NCBI RefSeq assembly: GCF_013344475.1
Contig: NZ_JABUOU010000004.1
Location: 147,286-211,285 of the forward strand
Length of the DNA stretch: 64,000 nt
Origin: Martelella limonii
GTDB lineage: Bacteria; Pseudomonadota; Alphaproteobacteria; Rhizobiales; Rhizobiaceae
Direction of reading: 5' to 3'
Shown here: positions 1-8,852 of the stretch, in pieces
How positions within the stretch are numbered: the stretch's first letter is position 1
How the letters are laid out: each line of letters begins with the position of its first letter
Program-made: the position numbers and the translations under genes
Notes under the pieces: generated by a model
Seen by the model: only the letters and a program-made list of their open reading frames with translations
Told to the model about the DNA's origin: nothing
The model's database searches: none

Positions 1-708
1 CACGCGCACGGCGGTGCAGGTGACCCGGATCTTGGGGTCGAGCATCTTCTTGGTTTCGGCCAGAACCTTCCACTCTTCCTTGGTGTAGCCATCTTCCATG
101 AAGCTGTCGATGTGCGGAATGACATTGAAGGCGATGCGCTTGGTGAACTTCCGGTTCTCGATCGGATCGGCAACGAACACGGCGCGGGTCTGGTTGAACA
201 GCTCGTCCATGCCATCCTTGCCGGCGCCGGAGACCGACTGATAGGTCGAGACCACGAGACGCTTGATGGTGGCGCGGTCATGCAGCGGCTTCAGCGCGAC
301 GACGAGTTGGGCGGTCGAGCAGTTCGGATTGGCGATGATGTTGCGCTTGGTAAAGCCCACGATCGCGTCCGGGTTCACTTCCGGCACGATCAGCGGAACG
401 TCCGCGTCGTAGCGCCAGGCCGACGAATTGTCGATGACGACGCAGCCCTGCGCGCCGATCTTCGGCGACCACTTCTGCGAGATGGTGCCGCCGGCCGACA
501 TCAGGCAGATATCGGTGTCGGAGAAGTCATAGGTCTCGAGGTTCTTGACCTTCAGCGTCTTGTCGCCGAACGACACTTCCCGGCCCACGGACCGGCTGGA
601 GGCCAGCGCCACAACCTCATCGGCGGGGAAACCGCGCTCCTCGAGGATGGACAGCATTTCGCGCCCGACATTGCCGGTGGCGCCCACGACTGCAATCTTG
701 AAACCCAT
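1..708 (-). CDS. asd: Aspartate-semialdehyde dehydrogenase, 3' end cut by window
   Basis: Catalyses NADPH-dependent reduction of aspartyl-4-phosphate to aspartate semialdehyde, the branch point to lysine/diaminopimelate, threonine and methionine, in the cytosol. The N-terminus MGFKIAVVGATGNVG is the Rossmann dinucleotide-binding loop. The catalytic cysteine lies in NPNCSTAQ, followed by the LVVSTYQSVSGAG stretch typical of the family. The ATG at 706-708 opens the reading frame. Only 236 codons are present; family members have about 340 residues, so roughly the last 100 lie beyond base 1. The frame has no internal stop. leuB lies 2 kb upstream on the same strand, so two amino-acid genes are close together here. 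Confidence 0.95.
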   Translation of the reverse strand, partial: MGFKIAVVGATGNVGREMLSILEERGFPADEVVALASSRSVGREVSFGDKTLKVKNLETYDFSDTDICLMSAGGTISQKWSPKIGAQGCVVIDNSSAWRYDADVPLIVPEVNPDAIVGFTKRNIIANPNCSTAQLVVALKPLHDRATIKRLVVSTYQSVSGAGKDGMDELFNQTRAVFVADPIENRKFTKRIAFNVIPHIDSFMEDGYTKEEWKVLAETKKMLDPKIRVTCTAVRV

Positions 709-822
709 GATGATAAGCTCTCTTTCGTTTCTCTCCTCGAAAATCGCGGGAGTGGAAGAGCGGCCTAAACGGCATCTTCCCGTCCCCGGCGTCACCGGGG
801 AGAGAGCGGTAGGCCAGGAACG

Positions 823-945
823 TCAGACGGTTTTCGTCGTCGTTTTCTTGGCTGTTTTCATGAAACTGCGGGAAGGCGAAATCCGGCCGCCGGCGCTGGG
901 CGCCAGGGTGACATCAGCAGCGATGTGACGCACGTCGAGCGGCAT
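823..945 (-). CDS. Possible 40-residue small protein between PAP2 and asd
   Basis: A short open frame starts at ATG 943-945 with an AAGGA about ten bases upstream and ends at 823-825. It would give a basic peptide starting MPLDVRHIAADV and ending in a Lys/Thr-rich tail (KTAKKTTTKTV). It lies in the 264-base gap between asd and the PAP2 gene, on the same strand as both. I recognise no family. It may be chance, since the spacing of the ribosome-binding site is loose. Confidence 0.2.
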   Translation of the reverse strand: MPLDVRHIAADVTLAPSAGGRISPSRSFMKTAKKTTTKTV

Positions 946-972
946 ATTCGGCTTTTCCTTCTACCGCGAAGG

Positions 973-1803
973 CTAATGGCCCTTTTGCGTGGTGAAGTCA
1001 AGGTCTGTTTGCGGGGCGGGGCTGTGGCGAGGCGTGCGCATGAATTCCGGTCGCAGCGCCGAAAACCCGTTGCGCGGCACCGGCCAGCCATGGGCATCGA
1101 TACGGAACACCATGCGGTAGCGCGAGAACACGATCGCCGTCAGATAGGTGAACCAGCTTCCGAAGGCGAGACCGGCAATCACATCGCTTGGATAATGCGC
1201 GCCGACGATGATCCGGCTCATGCCGATACAGACGGCGAGGCTGAAGAACAGGATGCGGTGACGCGGCAGGAAGAACGCGGCGGCCGTAAAGATTGCCGCG
1301 ACGGTGGTGGCGTGGCCGGAAGGAAGGCTTGAATAGCTGCCGGCAAAACTGAAGGGATCGAAGGCGAACGGGCTCAGGTCGTGATAGACTAGCATGTTCG
1401 GCCTTGGTCTGCCGATAATGCCTTTCAGAAGGTTGGTGGCAAGCCCCGAAAGCGCGACCGCGGCAAACACGAAGCTTGCCGCCTGCGCCAGAAACACGCC
1501 CTTCGCGCGGGTTCGCCGGTCGGCCGGATCAGCCGAGCCCGCAGCCGTCATGCCGAGGGCGAACACCAGAAACGATGTAATCAGGATCCATTCCGACTGA
1601 CCGAAATGGGTAACGAATTCGCCATAATGTTTTACCGGTCCAGTGAGATCGCGGACCATCAGACCGACCGGATAATCGAGTACCGCAAACGCGACGAACA
1701 GCAGGCTGGAGGCCGCAAGCGCAAAGCCGCGCCAATGCGTCGATGGCCATGCCCGGTCCTTCAACTTCCTGCGCTGACTGAACCAGCGATACCTGACCGG
1801 CAT
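973..1803 (-). CDS. PAP2-family membrane phosphatase (first of two)
   Basis: Type-2 phosphatidic acid phosphatase family integral membrane protein of about 276 residues. The three signature motifs are visible: KGIIGRPRP, SLPSGHATT and RIIVGAHYPSD, carrying the Lys/Arg, Ser-Gly-His and Arg/His-Asp active-site residues. Hydrophobic segments between them fit a six-helix PAP2 fold with a periplasmic active site. The start is placed at ATG 1801-1803, because AGGGAGG lies seven bases upstream; a 13-codon extension to 1842 has no such site. Known family substrates include phosphatidate, undecaprenyl pyrophosphate and lipid A phosphate; the sequence does not say which applies. A paralogue lies directly upstream. 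Confidence 0.88.
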   Translation of the reverse strand: MPVRYRWFSQRRKLKDRAWPSTHWRGFALAASSLLFVAFAVLDYPVGLMVRDLTGPVKHYGEFVTHFGQSEWILITSFLVFALGMTAAGSADPADRRTRAKGVFLAQAASFVFAAVALSGLATNLLKGIIGRPRPNMLVYHDLSPFAFDPFSFAGSYSSLPSGHATTVAAIFTAAAFFLPRHRILFFSLAVCIGMSRIIVGAHYPSDVIAGLAFGSWFTYLTAIVFSRYRMVFRIDAHGWPVPRNGFSALRPEFMRTPRHSPAPQTDLDFTTQKGH

Positions 1804-1964
1804 TCGACCTCCCTGCAATCCGGCGCGCCGAAGCGCGCCCATCAGAATTCGTGGCGATCCTAACCGAGCCTAGCGGCGGCATCAACGCCCACGCTTCGCG
1901 TCGATCCGCAAAACGGGTTAATCCACCAAGATCACAGAGAGATTACAGGCAAACACGTGGGAGG

Positions 1965-2756
1965 TTAGCGCAACAGCCGGTCGCGCAGGCGCGGTCTCGG
2001 ACGGCGCATTGGAAGGCCGTGGTCTGGTACGTAAAACAACAGCCGGTAGCGCGCAAACACGCAGGCAACCAGCACCGAGATCCATGCGCCGTAGAACAGG
2101 CCTGCGGAAACATCGCTGGGGTAATGCGCGCCGACTGCGACGCGGGCAAAGCCGAAAAACACCGCGAATGCGGCGAAGAACGGGCCCAGACGCGGATAAA
2201 GCAGCGCAAGCCCCGCAAAGATCGCACCCGAGGTCGTCGAGTGGCCCGAGGGAAAGCTCGCATAGTCATAGGCCCAGACGCCGAAGTTGAAATGAAGGTC
2301 GCCGACCTGGTCGAACAGGGTCGGCCTTGCCCGTCCAATCAGCCGTTTGACCACATTGACGGTGGCACTGGCGAGCGCGACAGAACAGAAAAGATAAAAG
2401 GCCTGATGCAATACGAGCGCGGCGCGGAACTTGGCGCGCGAAGTGGCAAGACAGGTGACCGCGACGAAGGCCAGCACCGTGACCGTTCCGCTTGCCGCCA
2501 GTATCCACGGCGCCGTCGTGACATCGGTCAGCCGTGCAGCAAAATCCTGAAACCGCGACGACATTGCATCGCGCGCTGACGCCACCGGCCCGTCAAGAAC
2601 CGCCATGCACAAAAGCGCAAGCGTGGTCGCCGGCAGCAGGAACCACGGCCAGCGCGTAGAGGAAAGGCGGAACACCTCGTGCGCCACGCGTCGCTTCCAG
2701 AAGAGCGGCGGCAGGCGGATACCGGTTTGCGGGAGTTTCTGTCGGGTTTCATCCAT
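1965..2756 (-). CDS. PAP2-family membrane phosphatase (second of two)
   Basis: A 263-residue paralogue of the neighbouring phosphatase. It has motifs KRLIGRARP, SFPSGHSTT and RVAVGAHYPSD in the same order and spacing. The hydrophobic segments again predict a polytopic inner-membrane protein with a soluble N-terminal region of about 35 residues. It reads in the same direction as leuB upstream and the first PAP2 gene downstream, with about 160 bases to the latter. The two copies differ clearly outside the motifs, so this is an old duplication rather than a recent one. The substrate is not predictable; a lipid or isoprenoid phosphate is likely. Confidence 0.87.
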   Translation of the reverse strand: MDETRQKLPQTGIRLPPLFWKRRVAHEVFRLSSTRWPWFLLPATTLALLCMAVLDGPVASARDAMSSRFQDFAARLTDVTTAPWILAASGTVTVLAFVAVTCLATSRAKFRAALVLHQAFYLFCSVALASATVNVVKRLIGRARPTLFDQVGDLHFNFGVWAYDYASFPSGHSTTSGAIFAGLALLYPRLGPFFAAFAVFFGFARVAVGAHYPSDVSAGLFYGAWISVLVACVFARYRLLFYVPDHGLPMRRPRPRLRDRLLR

Positions 2757-2772
2757 TCCGACAAGATAGCGC

Positions 2773-2803
2773 GCCGGCGGCGGTAATAAACCCCGCCGCC
2801 GGC
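2773..2803 (-). terminator. GC-rich hairpin after leuB
   Basis: Perfect 11-bp inverted repeat GCCGGCGGCGG / CCGCCGCCGGC with a nine-base loop, seven bases past the leuB stop codon. No T-run follows, so it may be a weak or Rho-assisted terminator, or an mRNA-stabilising hairpin between leuB and the PAP2 gene. Confidence 0.5.
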
Positions 2804-2810
2804 TTCAATT

Positions 2811-3926
2811 TCAAACGCCGAGCTTGGCTGCGAATGCGGCCGTGACCGCATCGCCCATTTCGCTGGTGCCGACCTTGCGGCAACCATCTGCCATGATGTC
2901 GCCGGTGCGCAGGCCATCATCCAGCACCTTGGCAATGGCGCCATCGAGCGCTTCGGCCTCGGTGATCATGTTGAAGGAGTAGCGCAGGCACATCGCGAAC
3001 GAAGCGAGCATGGCGAGCGGATTGGCAACGCCCTTTCCGGCGATGTCAGGCGCCGAACCGTGCACCGGCTCATACATCGCCTTCCGCTTGCCGGTGACGG
3101 CATCTTCCGCGCCGAGCGACGCCGACGGCAGCATGCCGAGCGAACCGGTCAGCATGGCGGCAACGTCGGAAAGCATATCGCCGAACAGGTTGTCGGTGAC
3201 GATCACGTCGAACTGCTTCGGAGCACGGACAAGCTGCATGCCGCCGGCATCCGCCAGCATGTGCGACAGCTCGACATCGGAGAATTTCTCCTTGTGCACC
3301 TTGGTGACGACCTGGTTCCAGAACAGGCCGGACTTCATGACGTTGCGCTTTTCCATCGAGCAGACGCGGTTGCCGCGCGTGCGGGCGAGTTCGAAGGCAA
3401 CGGCGGCGATGCGCTCGATTTCGTAGGTGTCATAGACCTGGGTATCGATGGCGCGCTGCTGGCCGTTCTCGAGATCGATGATCTCCTTCGGCTCGCCGAA
3501 ATAGACGCCGCCGGTCAACTCGCGAACGATCAGGATGTCGAGGCCTTCGACCAGTTCCGGCTTCAGCGAAGACGAGGCGGCAAGTGCTGCGTAGCAGATC
3601 GCAGGACGCAGATTGGCGAAGAGTTCCAGATCCTTGCGCAGGCGCAGGAGGCCGGCTTCGGGACGCACATCATAGGCGACATTGTCCCATTTGGGGCCGC
3701 CGACGGCTGCAAACATCACCGCATCGGCGGCCATGGCAAGCGCCATGTCGTCTTCGGAGATTGCCTTGCCGTGGGCATCATAGGCTGCGCCGCCGACGAG
3801 ACCCTTCTCGATTTCGAAACCCGCACCGGCCTTTTCGTTCAGAAGGTTGATGACCTTGACGAATTCCTCGGTGATTTCCGGGCCGATGCCGTCGCCGGGC
3901 AGAAGAAAGAGTTTACGATGGCTCAA
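2811..3926 (-). CDS. leuB: 3-isopropylmalate dehydrogenase
   Basis: Oxidatively decarboxylates (2R,3S)-3-isopropylmalate with NAD+, the third committed step of leucine synthesis. The protein has 371 residues, the usual length. It starts [18 protein letters not shown]. The substrate-binding region includes [12 protein letters not shown]. The metal-binding part is [15 protein letters not shown], and the NAD-binding part is [23 protein letters not shown]-rich hairpin follows the stop codon. No other leu genes are in the window, as in rhizobia where leuA, leuB and leuCD are dispersed. Start and frame are clear. Confidence 0.97.
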   Translation of the reverse strand: MSHRKLFLLPGDGIGPEITEEFVKVINLLNEKAGAGFEIEKGLVGGAAYDAHGKAISEDDMALAMAADAVMFAAVGGPKWDNVAYDVRPEAGLLRLRKDLELFANLRPAICYAALAASSSLKPELVEGLDILIVRELTGGVYFGEPKEIIDLENGQQRAIDTQVYDTYEIERIAAVAFELARTRGNRVCSMEKRNVMKSGLFWNQVVTKVHKEKFSDVELSHMLADAGGMQLVRAPKQFDVIVTDNLFGDMLSDVAAMLTGSLGMLPSASLGAEDAVTGKRKAMYEPVHGSAPDIAGKGVANPLAMLASFAMCLRYSFNMITEAEALDGAIAKVLDDGLRTGDIMADGCRKVGTSEMGDAVTAAFAAKLGV

Positions 3927-4096
3927 TGATGCCTCCCTGAGTTATGGGCCAATTGCGCTGGTCCATGCGTGCTTGTTCATGAATGCTGGGCCGCGCGCCA
4001 TCCATCATGACAGCGCCTCTGGCTGGCCGAGGCGGTTCTAGACCGGCATCGGCTGCATTTCAAGGCAGATCGCCCGTGTTGCGGTACGCGCCGGGC

Positions 4097-5071
4097 CTAT
4101 CGCGGAAATCGGGGAGACAAACGCGCCACCAGCGTGTCGTCCATGGCGGGCGGCTTGCCATGCTTGATCTGCACCACCTTGAAGCCGCCTTCCTGCAGCC
4201 GCTCCAGAAGCGGCACGATGGCGCGCGCCGTGCGGCCCTGCAGGTCATGCATCAGCACGATCCCGCCGCCGCGGTCCTCGAGCCCGCGGATCACCCGGTC
4301 GACCAGCTCGGAGGTGGAGGCCTCCTGATAGTCGCGGGAATCGACATCGGCACCGACCGGGATCAGACCGCGCTCGAAAAGGGCGCGATCCAGCCGCTCG
4401 TTTTCGGCAAGATAGGGGAAGCGGAAGAAGTGCGGCGTCTCTCCCGTGGCCTCGGTTACGATCGCCGCGCCCTTGTCGATATTGGCGAGCGCTGCGTCGT
4501 GACCCAGCGCCGGGAGATAGGGGTGGGACCAGGTATGGGTGGCAATCGTCTGCCCGCTTTCGGCCACCAGCCGCGCCGTTTCCGGATAGTAATGCGCCAT
4601 CTGGCCGACCATGAAGAACAGGCCCTTGACCCCATAGGCATCGAGCGCATCGAGCACCACATTCGTGCGTCCCGGCACAGGGCCATCATCGAAGGTCAGC
4701 ACCACTTCAAGAGGTGCGAGCGTGATGTCGCGCGTCTCGTCCAGATAGATCGTGCGCCCGGCAAGCGGATGCGCTTCCGGCCGGCCATCCGCATCAAGGC
4801 TGACGGTCATCACCTGCGGGCCGCGGTCAGCGCCTGCAACGATGCGCGAATGGATCGAGCCGAGCTGCACCGGCGGCAATTCGATCTCCGCCGGTTCGCC
4901 GATCGAGCCGGTGACGATCACCTCGATGGCATCCGGCCCTTCGGCCACGATCCGGGTGGGCTCGGGAAACAATGCTGTCTTGAGAGATGTCATGTCCCGC
5001 TCTCCGGTGGAGGCGCAGGAGGCGAGCGTGAGCGCGCAAAGACCTGCCATGCAGGTTACGAGAGAACGCAT
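4097..5071 (-). CDS. Lipoprotein polysaccharide deacetylase (CE4, NodB homology)
   Basis: A 324-residue secreted protein with a lipobox (L-A-S-C, Cys19), so probably anchored in a membrane facing the periplasm. Residues about 120-320 form a NodB-type carbohydrate esterase family 4 domain. Motif 1 is LTFDDGP (Asp128/Asp129). Motif 2 is THTWSHP (His179 and His183, metal ligands). Motif 3 is RFPY, and the last motif is IVLMHD. The expected activity is metal-dependent N-deacetylation of a GlcNAc-containing polymer such as peptidoglycan or an exopolysaccharide. Residues 20-120 match no domain I recognise. The gene stands alone, with hairpins on its upstream side. Confidence 0.88.
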   Translation of the reverse strand: MRSLVTCMAGLCALTLASCASTGERDMTSLKTALFPEPTRIVAEGPDAIEVIVTGSIGEPAEIELPPVQLGSIHSRIVAGADRGPQVMTVSLDADGRPEAHPLAGRTIYLDETRDITLAPLEVVLTFDDGPVPGRTNVVLDALDAYGVKGLFFMVGQMAHYYPETARLVAESGQTIATHTWSHPYLPALGHDAALANIDKGAAIVTEATGETPHFFRFPYLAENERLDRALFERGLIPVGADVDSRDYQEASTSELVDRVIRGLEDRGGGIVLMHDLQGRTARAIVPLLERLQEGGFKVVQIKHGKPPAMDDTLVARLSPRFPR

Positions 5072-5167
5072 TGATAATCCACCATTCCGATGCAGGACGC
5101 AGGCGGCAAATCGCGCCGTGCGGGCTGCACCAAAAATGTGCGAATATGGTTACCAAAGCGTAAAATG

Positions 5168-5189
5168 GACGGCCGTTTCGGCGGCCGTC
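5168..5189 (-). terminator. Hairpin after glycerate kinase
   Basis: Inverted repeat GACGGCCG / CGGCCGTC with a six-base loop, followed on the minus strand by CATTTTA. It lies 60 bases past the glycerate kinase stop codon and about 100 bases before the deacetylase start, as expected for a terminator separating the two. Confidence 0.5.
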
Positions 5190-5248
5190 TGAAGTCGTCT
5201 CTCCCGCAGCGAGCAGCGGGCGCCACCTCGCCTTGAGAACCGCAGCGA

Positions 5249-6517
5249 TCAGAGGATCAGGATCGCGCGGAAATCGTTGACATTGGTCAGCGTCGGGCCG
5301 GTAATCACCTGATCGCCCAGCGCCTCGAAGAAGCCGTGACCGTCATTGTCGGCAAGCGCCGCGCGGGCATCGATGCCGAGCGTGCGGGCGCGTTTCAGCG
5401 TATCGGGGCCGATCACCGCGCCTGCCACCTCCTCGCGCCCGTCAACGCCATCGGTGTCGCCGGCGAGCGCATGGACGCCCTCAAGGCCGTTGAGATCGAT
5501 CGCGAGCGACAGCAGGAACTCGACATTGCGCCCGCCCCTGCCCTCTCCCTTGACGGTTACGCTGGTCTCGCCGCCCGAGAGGATGATGGCAGGGCGCTTT
5601 ACCGGAACGCCGTGATGCACGATCGAATGCGCAATGCCGGAATGGACGATCCCGACATCCTTCGCCTCACCCTCGATCGTATCGCCGAGCACCAGCACGT
5701 CGAGGCCGGCGTCTCGCGCCTTCTGCGCGGCGGCCGCAAGCGACATGAAAGGCGTCGCGATGATGTGATTTTCGGCGTGTTGAAGCCGCGTGTCTTCGGG
5801 GGAAATGCAGCGGGCGTCTTCCGTCTCAAGATGACGGGCGACATGGTCCGGCACGTCGATCGCATAGCGCTTCAGGATCGCGCGGGCATCCTCTGCGGTC
5901 GTCGCCTCGCCGACCGTCGGGCCGGAGGCGATGATGGCCGGATCATCACCGGGCACGTCGGAAATCAGCAGCGTATGGCAGCGCGCCGGATGGATGGCTG
6001 CCGCGAGCCGCCCGCCCTTGATGGCGGAGAGATGCTTGCGCACGCAATTCATCTCGTCGATCGCCGCGCCGGATCTGAGCAGCGCCTTGTTCAGCGCGAT
6101 CTTGTCCGCAAGCGTGATCCCCTCCGGCGGGAGCGACAGAAGCGCCGAACCGCCGCCCGAAATCAGCACGATCACCAGATCATCTTCGGTGAGCCCCGAA
6201 ACCGTTTCCAGAATGCGCTTGGCTGCCCGTTCGCCTGCCGCATCCGGCACCGGGTGCGAGGCAGAGAGAATCTCGATCTTCCGGCACGGCGCCTCATGGC
6301 CATAGCGGGTGACGACCACGCCTTCCAGCGGCCCTTCCCAGCACGCTTCCAGCGCTTCAGCCATGCGCGCCGAGCCCTTGCCGGCGCCGACGACGACCGT
6401 GCGTCCCTTTGGCGGTTCCGGCAGGTATTTCGCAACCTGCTCCATCGGGTCTGCAGCAGCAACGGCAATCTCGAAAAGCGAGCGCAGGAAAGCGTCAGGG
6501 TCTTGTCTGAAGGTCAT
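5249..6517 (-). CDS. Glycerate 2-kinase (DUF4147/MOFRL family)
   Basis: A 422-residue cytosolic enzyme. The N-terminal domain carries VVVGAGKGSARMAEALE and the glycine-rich LVIVLISGGGSALL, and the C-terminal MOFRL domain carries SGGETSVTVKGEGRGGRNVEF. This family phosphorylates D-glycerate to 2-phosphoglycerate, feeding glyoxylate/tartrate catabolism or the serine cycle into glycolysis. Older annotations call it hydroxypyruvate reductase TtuD. It is transcribed divergently from the mannosylfructose genes. Length and motifs are complete. No glyoxylate genes lie next to it, so the physiological source of glycerate is not shown here. Confidence 0.9.
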   Translation of the reverse strand: MTFRQDPDAFLRSLFEIAVAAADPMEQVAKYLPEPPKGRTVVVGAGKGSARMAEALEACWEGPLEGVVVTRYGHEAPCRKIEILSASHPVPDAAGERAAKRILETVSGLTEDDLVIVLISGGGSALLSLPPEGITLADKIALNKALLRSGAAIDEMNCVRKHLSAIKGGRLAAAIHPARCHTLLISDVPGDDPAIIASGPTVGEATTAEDARAILKRYAIDVPDHVARHLETEDARCISPEDTRLQHAENHIIATPFMSLAAAAQKARDAGLDVLVLGDTIEGEAKDVGIVHSGIAHSIVHHGVPVKRPAIILSGGETSVTVKGEGRGGRNVEFLLSLAIDLNGLEGVHALAGDTDGVDGREEVAGAVIGPDTLKRARTLGIDARAALADNDGHGFFEALGDQVITGPTLTNVNDFRAILIL

Positions 6518-6579
6518 CGATTTTCCTCATCCGGCAGTTTCCCTATCTTTCACATTAGGCGGGACGGCTCAAGTTTATT

Positions 6580-6605
6580 GGAACTTTGTGGGCGGACGTT
6601 GCGTT
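6580..6605 (+). promoter_or_regulatory. Candidate EcfG (general stress response) promoter for mfpsA
   Basis: GGAAC at 6580-6584 and CGTT at 6602-6605 are separated by 17 bases. This matches the GGAAC-N16/17-CGTT promoter of the alphaproteobacterial stress sigma factor EcfG. It lies about 125 bases upstream of the mfpsA start. A perfect 10-bp palindrome, TTGTGCACAA, overlaps its 3' end at 6604-6613 and could bind a further regulator. This is inferred from motif and context only. Confidence 0.6.
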
Positions 6606-6729
6606 GTGCACAAGCGAGACGTGTGTCCTGCCGTTTCTTTTCGTCTTCATTTCACCGCCACCGAAGCATGACAGGATCGAATACGCGCAGCCACGCCACG
6701 CATGATTTCAGCAAGGAAGGATTTTCAGA

Positions 6730-8067
6730 ATGGCAGATCAAAACGGGTCCGATAAGTATCCCAATATCGCACTTGTTTCCACCCACGGCTATGTGGCCGC
6801 AGACCCGCCGCTCGGTGCCGCAGACACCGGCGGACAGGTCGTCTACATTCTGGAACTTTCCAAGAAACTCGCCCAGCTCGGCTTTTCGGTCGACATCTAC
6901 ACCCGCCGCTTCGAAGACCAGCCGGAAATCGATGAGGTCGACGAGCGGGTCCGGGTCGTGCGCATTCCCTGCGGCGGCAAGGAGTTCATTCCGAAGGAAT
7001 ATCTCTACAAGCACCTTCTGGAATGGAGCGAGAATGCGCTGCGCTACATGCGCGACAACAATCTCTCCTATACCTTCATCAATTCTCATTACTGGGATGC
7101 CGGCTATGCAGCCCTGAGGCTTGCGGAGGCCCTTCACATTCCGCATCTCCACACACCCCACTCGATCGGCCTCTGGAAAAAGCGGACGATGGAAACCGAC
7201 TATCCGGACCAGAAGGAACAGTTCGAAAAGGACTTCAACTTCTCGGAGCGGATCAAGCACGAAAACAAGATCTACCGCGCCTGCGACAGCGTGATCGCGA
7301 CGACGCCGATCCAGGTGGACATGCTGGTCGAGGACTACGGTATCCGCGAGGATCGGGTCTACATGATCCCGCCGGGTTATGACGACAACCGGTTCTATCC
7401 GGTATCGGGCGCCACCCGCGACATGCTGCGCGAACATTTTGGCTTCAAGGGCAAGACCGTGCTGGCGCTCGGACGGCTTGCGACCAACAAGGGCTACGAT
7501 CTGCTGATCCAGGCGTTTTCGGTGATGGCAGAGCGCGTGCCAGATGCCGAGCTGCAGCTTGCCGTCGGCGGCACCGACATGGACCCGCTTGAGACCAAGA
7601 TCCTCAACGAGTTGAAGGCGCTGGTCAAGGAACTCGGCATCGAGGACAAGGTGCATTTTTCCGGCTATGTTTCTGACGACGACCTGCCCGACATCTACCG
7701 CGCCGCAGACATGTTCGTGCTTTCAAGCCGGTACGAGCCTTTCGGCATGACCGCGATCGAGGCGATGGCATCGGGAACGCCGACGGTGGTGACCACCAAT
7801 GGCGGGCTTTACCGCGCCATCTCGTTTGGCCGCCATGCGCTGTTTGCCGACAGCTTCGACAAATATGACCTCGGCATCAACATGATGAAGCCATTCAAGC
7901 ATCAGCGGCTCTACAACCGCCTGGCCCGCATGGGCGCGCACAAGGCCCGGAGCCTGTTCACCTGGACCGGCATCGCCCAGCAGCTGATCTCGCTCGTCGA
8001 GGGCCGGCCGATGCGACAGTCGCTGCAGGACAGCGACTGGGCAGAACCCTGGCATGACGGCGACTGA
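6730..8067 (+). CDS. mfpsA: Mannosylfructose-phosphate synthase (GT-B glycosyltransferase)
   Basis: A 445-residue GT4 glycosyltransferase related to sucrose-phosphate synthase. As recalled, it follows the Agrobacterium tumefaciens MfpsA sequence closely over its whole length, for example STHGYVAADPPLGAADTGGQ, GRLATNKGYDLL, SSRYEPFGMTAIEAMASGTP and the end DWAEPWHDGD. The characterised enzyme joins GDP-mannose and fructose 6-phosphate to make mannosylfructose 6-phosphate, the precursor of a compatible solute. The phosphatase gene begins three bases after its stop, so the two form an operon. A stress-type promoter lies upstream. Automatic annotation may call it sucrose-phosphate synthase; the next-door partner and overall likeness favour mannosylfructose. 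Confidence 0.9.
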   Translation: MADQNGSDKYPNIALVSTHGYVAADPPLGAADTGGQVVYILELSKKLAQLGFSVDIYTRRFEDQPEIDEVDERVRVVRIPCGGKEFIPKEYLYKHLLEWSENALRYMRDNNLSYTFINSHYWDAGYAALRLAEALHIPHLHTPHSIGLWKKRTMETDYPDQKEQFEKDFNFSERIKHENKIYRACDSVIATTPIQVDMLVEDYGIREDRVYMIPPGYDDNRFYPVSGATRDMLREHFGFKGKTVLALGRLATNKGYDLLIQAFSVMAERVPDAELQLAVGGTDMDPLETKILNELKALVKELGIEDKVHFSGYVSDDDLPDIYRAADMFVLSSRYEPFGMTAIEAMASGTPTVVTTNGGLYRAISFGRHALFADSFDKYDLGINMMKPFKHQRLYNRLARMGAHKARSLFTWTGIAQQLISLVEGRPMRQSLQDSDWAEPWHDGD

Positions 8068-8070
8068 TCG

Positions 8071-8811
8071 ATGGCTGTCAGACTTTTTTCATCCGACCTC
8101 GACGGCACGCTTGTCGGCGACAACGGCTCGACGGAGCGTTTCCGCCGGGCCTTCGAAGCCATCCCGGAAAGCGAACGGCCGCTGCTCGTCTATAACAGCG
8201 GCCGGCTTGTCGACGATATCGCGGAGTTGATCGGGATCGCCGGTCTGCCGGAACCCGATTTTCTGATCGGCGGCGTCGGCACCATGGCGCGCGACCACAG
8301 AGCAGGAGCGACGATTGCCGGGTTCGAGGACTTTATCGGCACCGGTTTCGATGCAGCAAAGGTCGAGCGGATCATGCACGGCATCGCCGATGTCACCCGC
8401 CAGCCGGACCGATACCAGCACGGCTACAAATCGAGCTGGTATCTTCACGACGCCCGACAAAGCCAGCTGGAGGCGATCGAAGAGGCGCTGAACGGCGAAG
8501 GTCTCGAGGTCAAGCTCGTCTATTCGTCGGCCCGAGATCTCGACATATTGCCCAGCAATGCCGACAAGGGGCTCTGCCTGACCTGGCTCTGCGGCACGCT
8601 TGGCATCGACCATGACGACGTGGTGGTGGCAGGCGATACCGGCAATGACAGCGCGATGTTCGAGGTGCCGGGCGTTTCCGGCATCATTCCGGCGAACGGC
8701 CATGAAGACCTGCGTTCACGCGCCAGAGGCAATGACCGGATCTACCAGGCGCGCGGAGAGATCGCCGACGGCGTCATCGAGGGCTTGCGTCATTTCGGCG
8801 TGGCGCTCTGA
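8071..8811 (+). CDS. mfppB: Mannosylfructose-phosphate phosphatase (HAD superfamily)
   Basis: A 246-residue HAD-family phosphatase of the sucrose-phosphatase type. Motif I is SSDLDGTLVG (nucleophile and acid Asp), motif II is VYNSGRL, and the DxxND motif is AGDTGNDSAMF. The expected reaction is removal of phosphate from mannosylfructose 6-phosphate to release mannosylfructose. It follows mfpsA with a three-base gap, consistent with coupled translation and a two-step pathway. The fructokinase-like gene reported near the Agrobacterium pair is not present here. A bidirectional-looking hairpin follows. Confidence 0.88.
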   Translation: MAVRLFSSDLDGTLVGDNGSTERFRRAFEAIPESERPLLVYNSGRLVDDIAELIGIAGLPEPDFLIGGVGTMARDHRAGATIAGFEDFIGTGFDAAKVERIMHGIADVTRQPDRYQHGYKSSWYLHDARQSQLEAIEEALNGEGLEVKLVYSSARDLDILPSNADKGLCLTWLCGTLGIDHDDVVVAGDTGNDSAMFEVPGVSGIIPANGHEDLRSRARGNDRIYQARGEIADGVIEGLRHFGVAL

Positions 8812-8829
8812 TTTTTCCCGAAAGAAAAC

Positions 8830-8852
8830 GTGATGGCCCGCGCGGCCATCAC
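8830..8852. terminator. Hairpin between mfppB and the bolA-like gene
   Basis: GTGATGGCC / GGCCATCAC forms a perfect 9-bp stem with a five-base loop. On the minus strand it is followed by GTTTTCTTTC. It overlaps the last codon of the convergent bolA-like gene and could end transcription from both sides. Confidence 0.6.

Noticed and set aside
6730-8811. Sucrose-phosphate synthase and sucrose phosphatase as the function of this pair
   Set aside because: The families are related, but the whole-length likeness to Agrobacterium MfpsA, as recalled, favours mannosylfructose. An enzyme assay would settle it.
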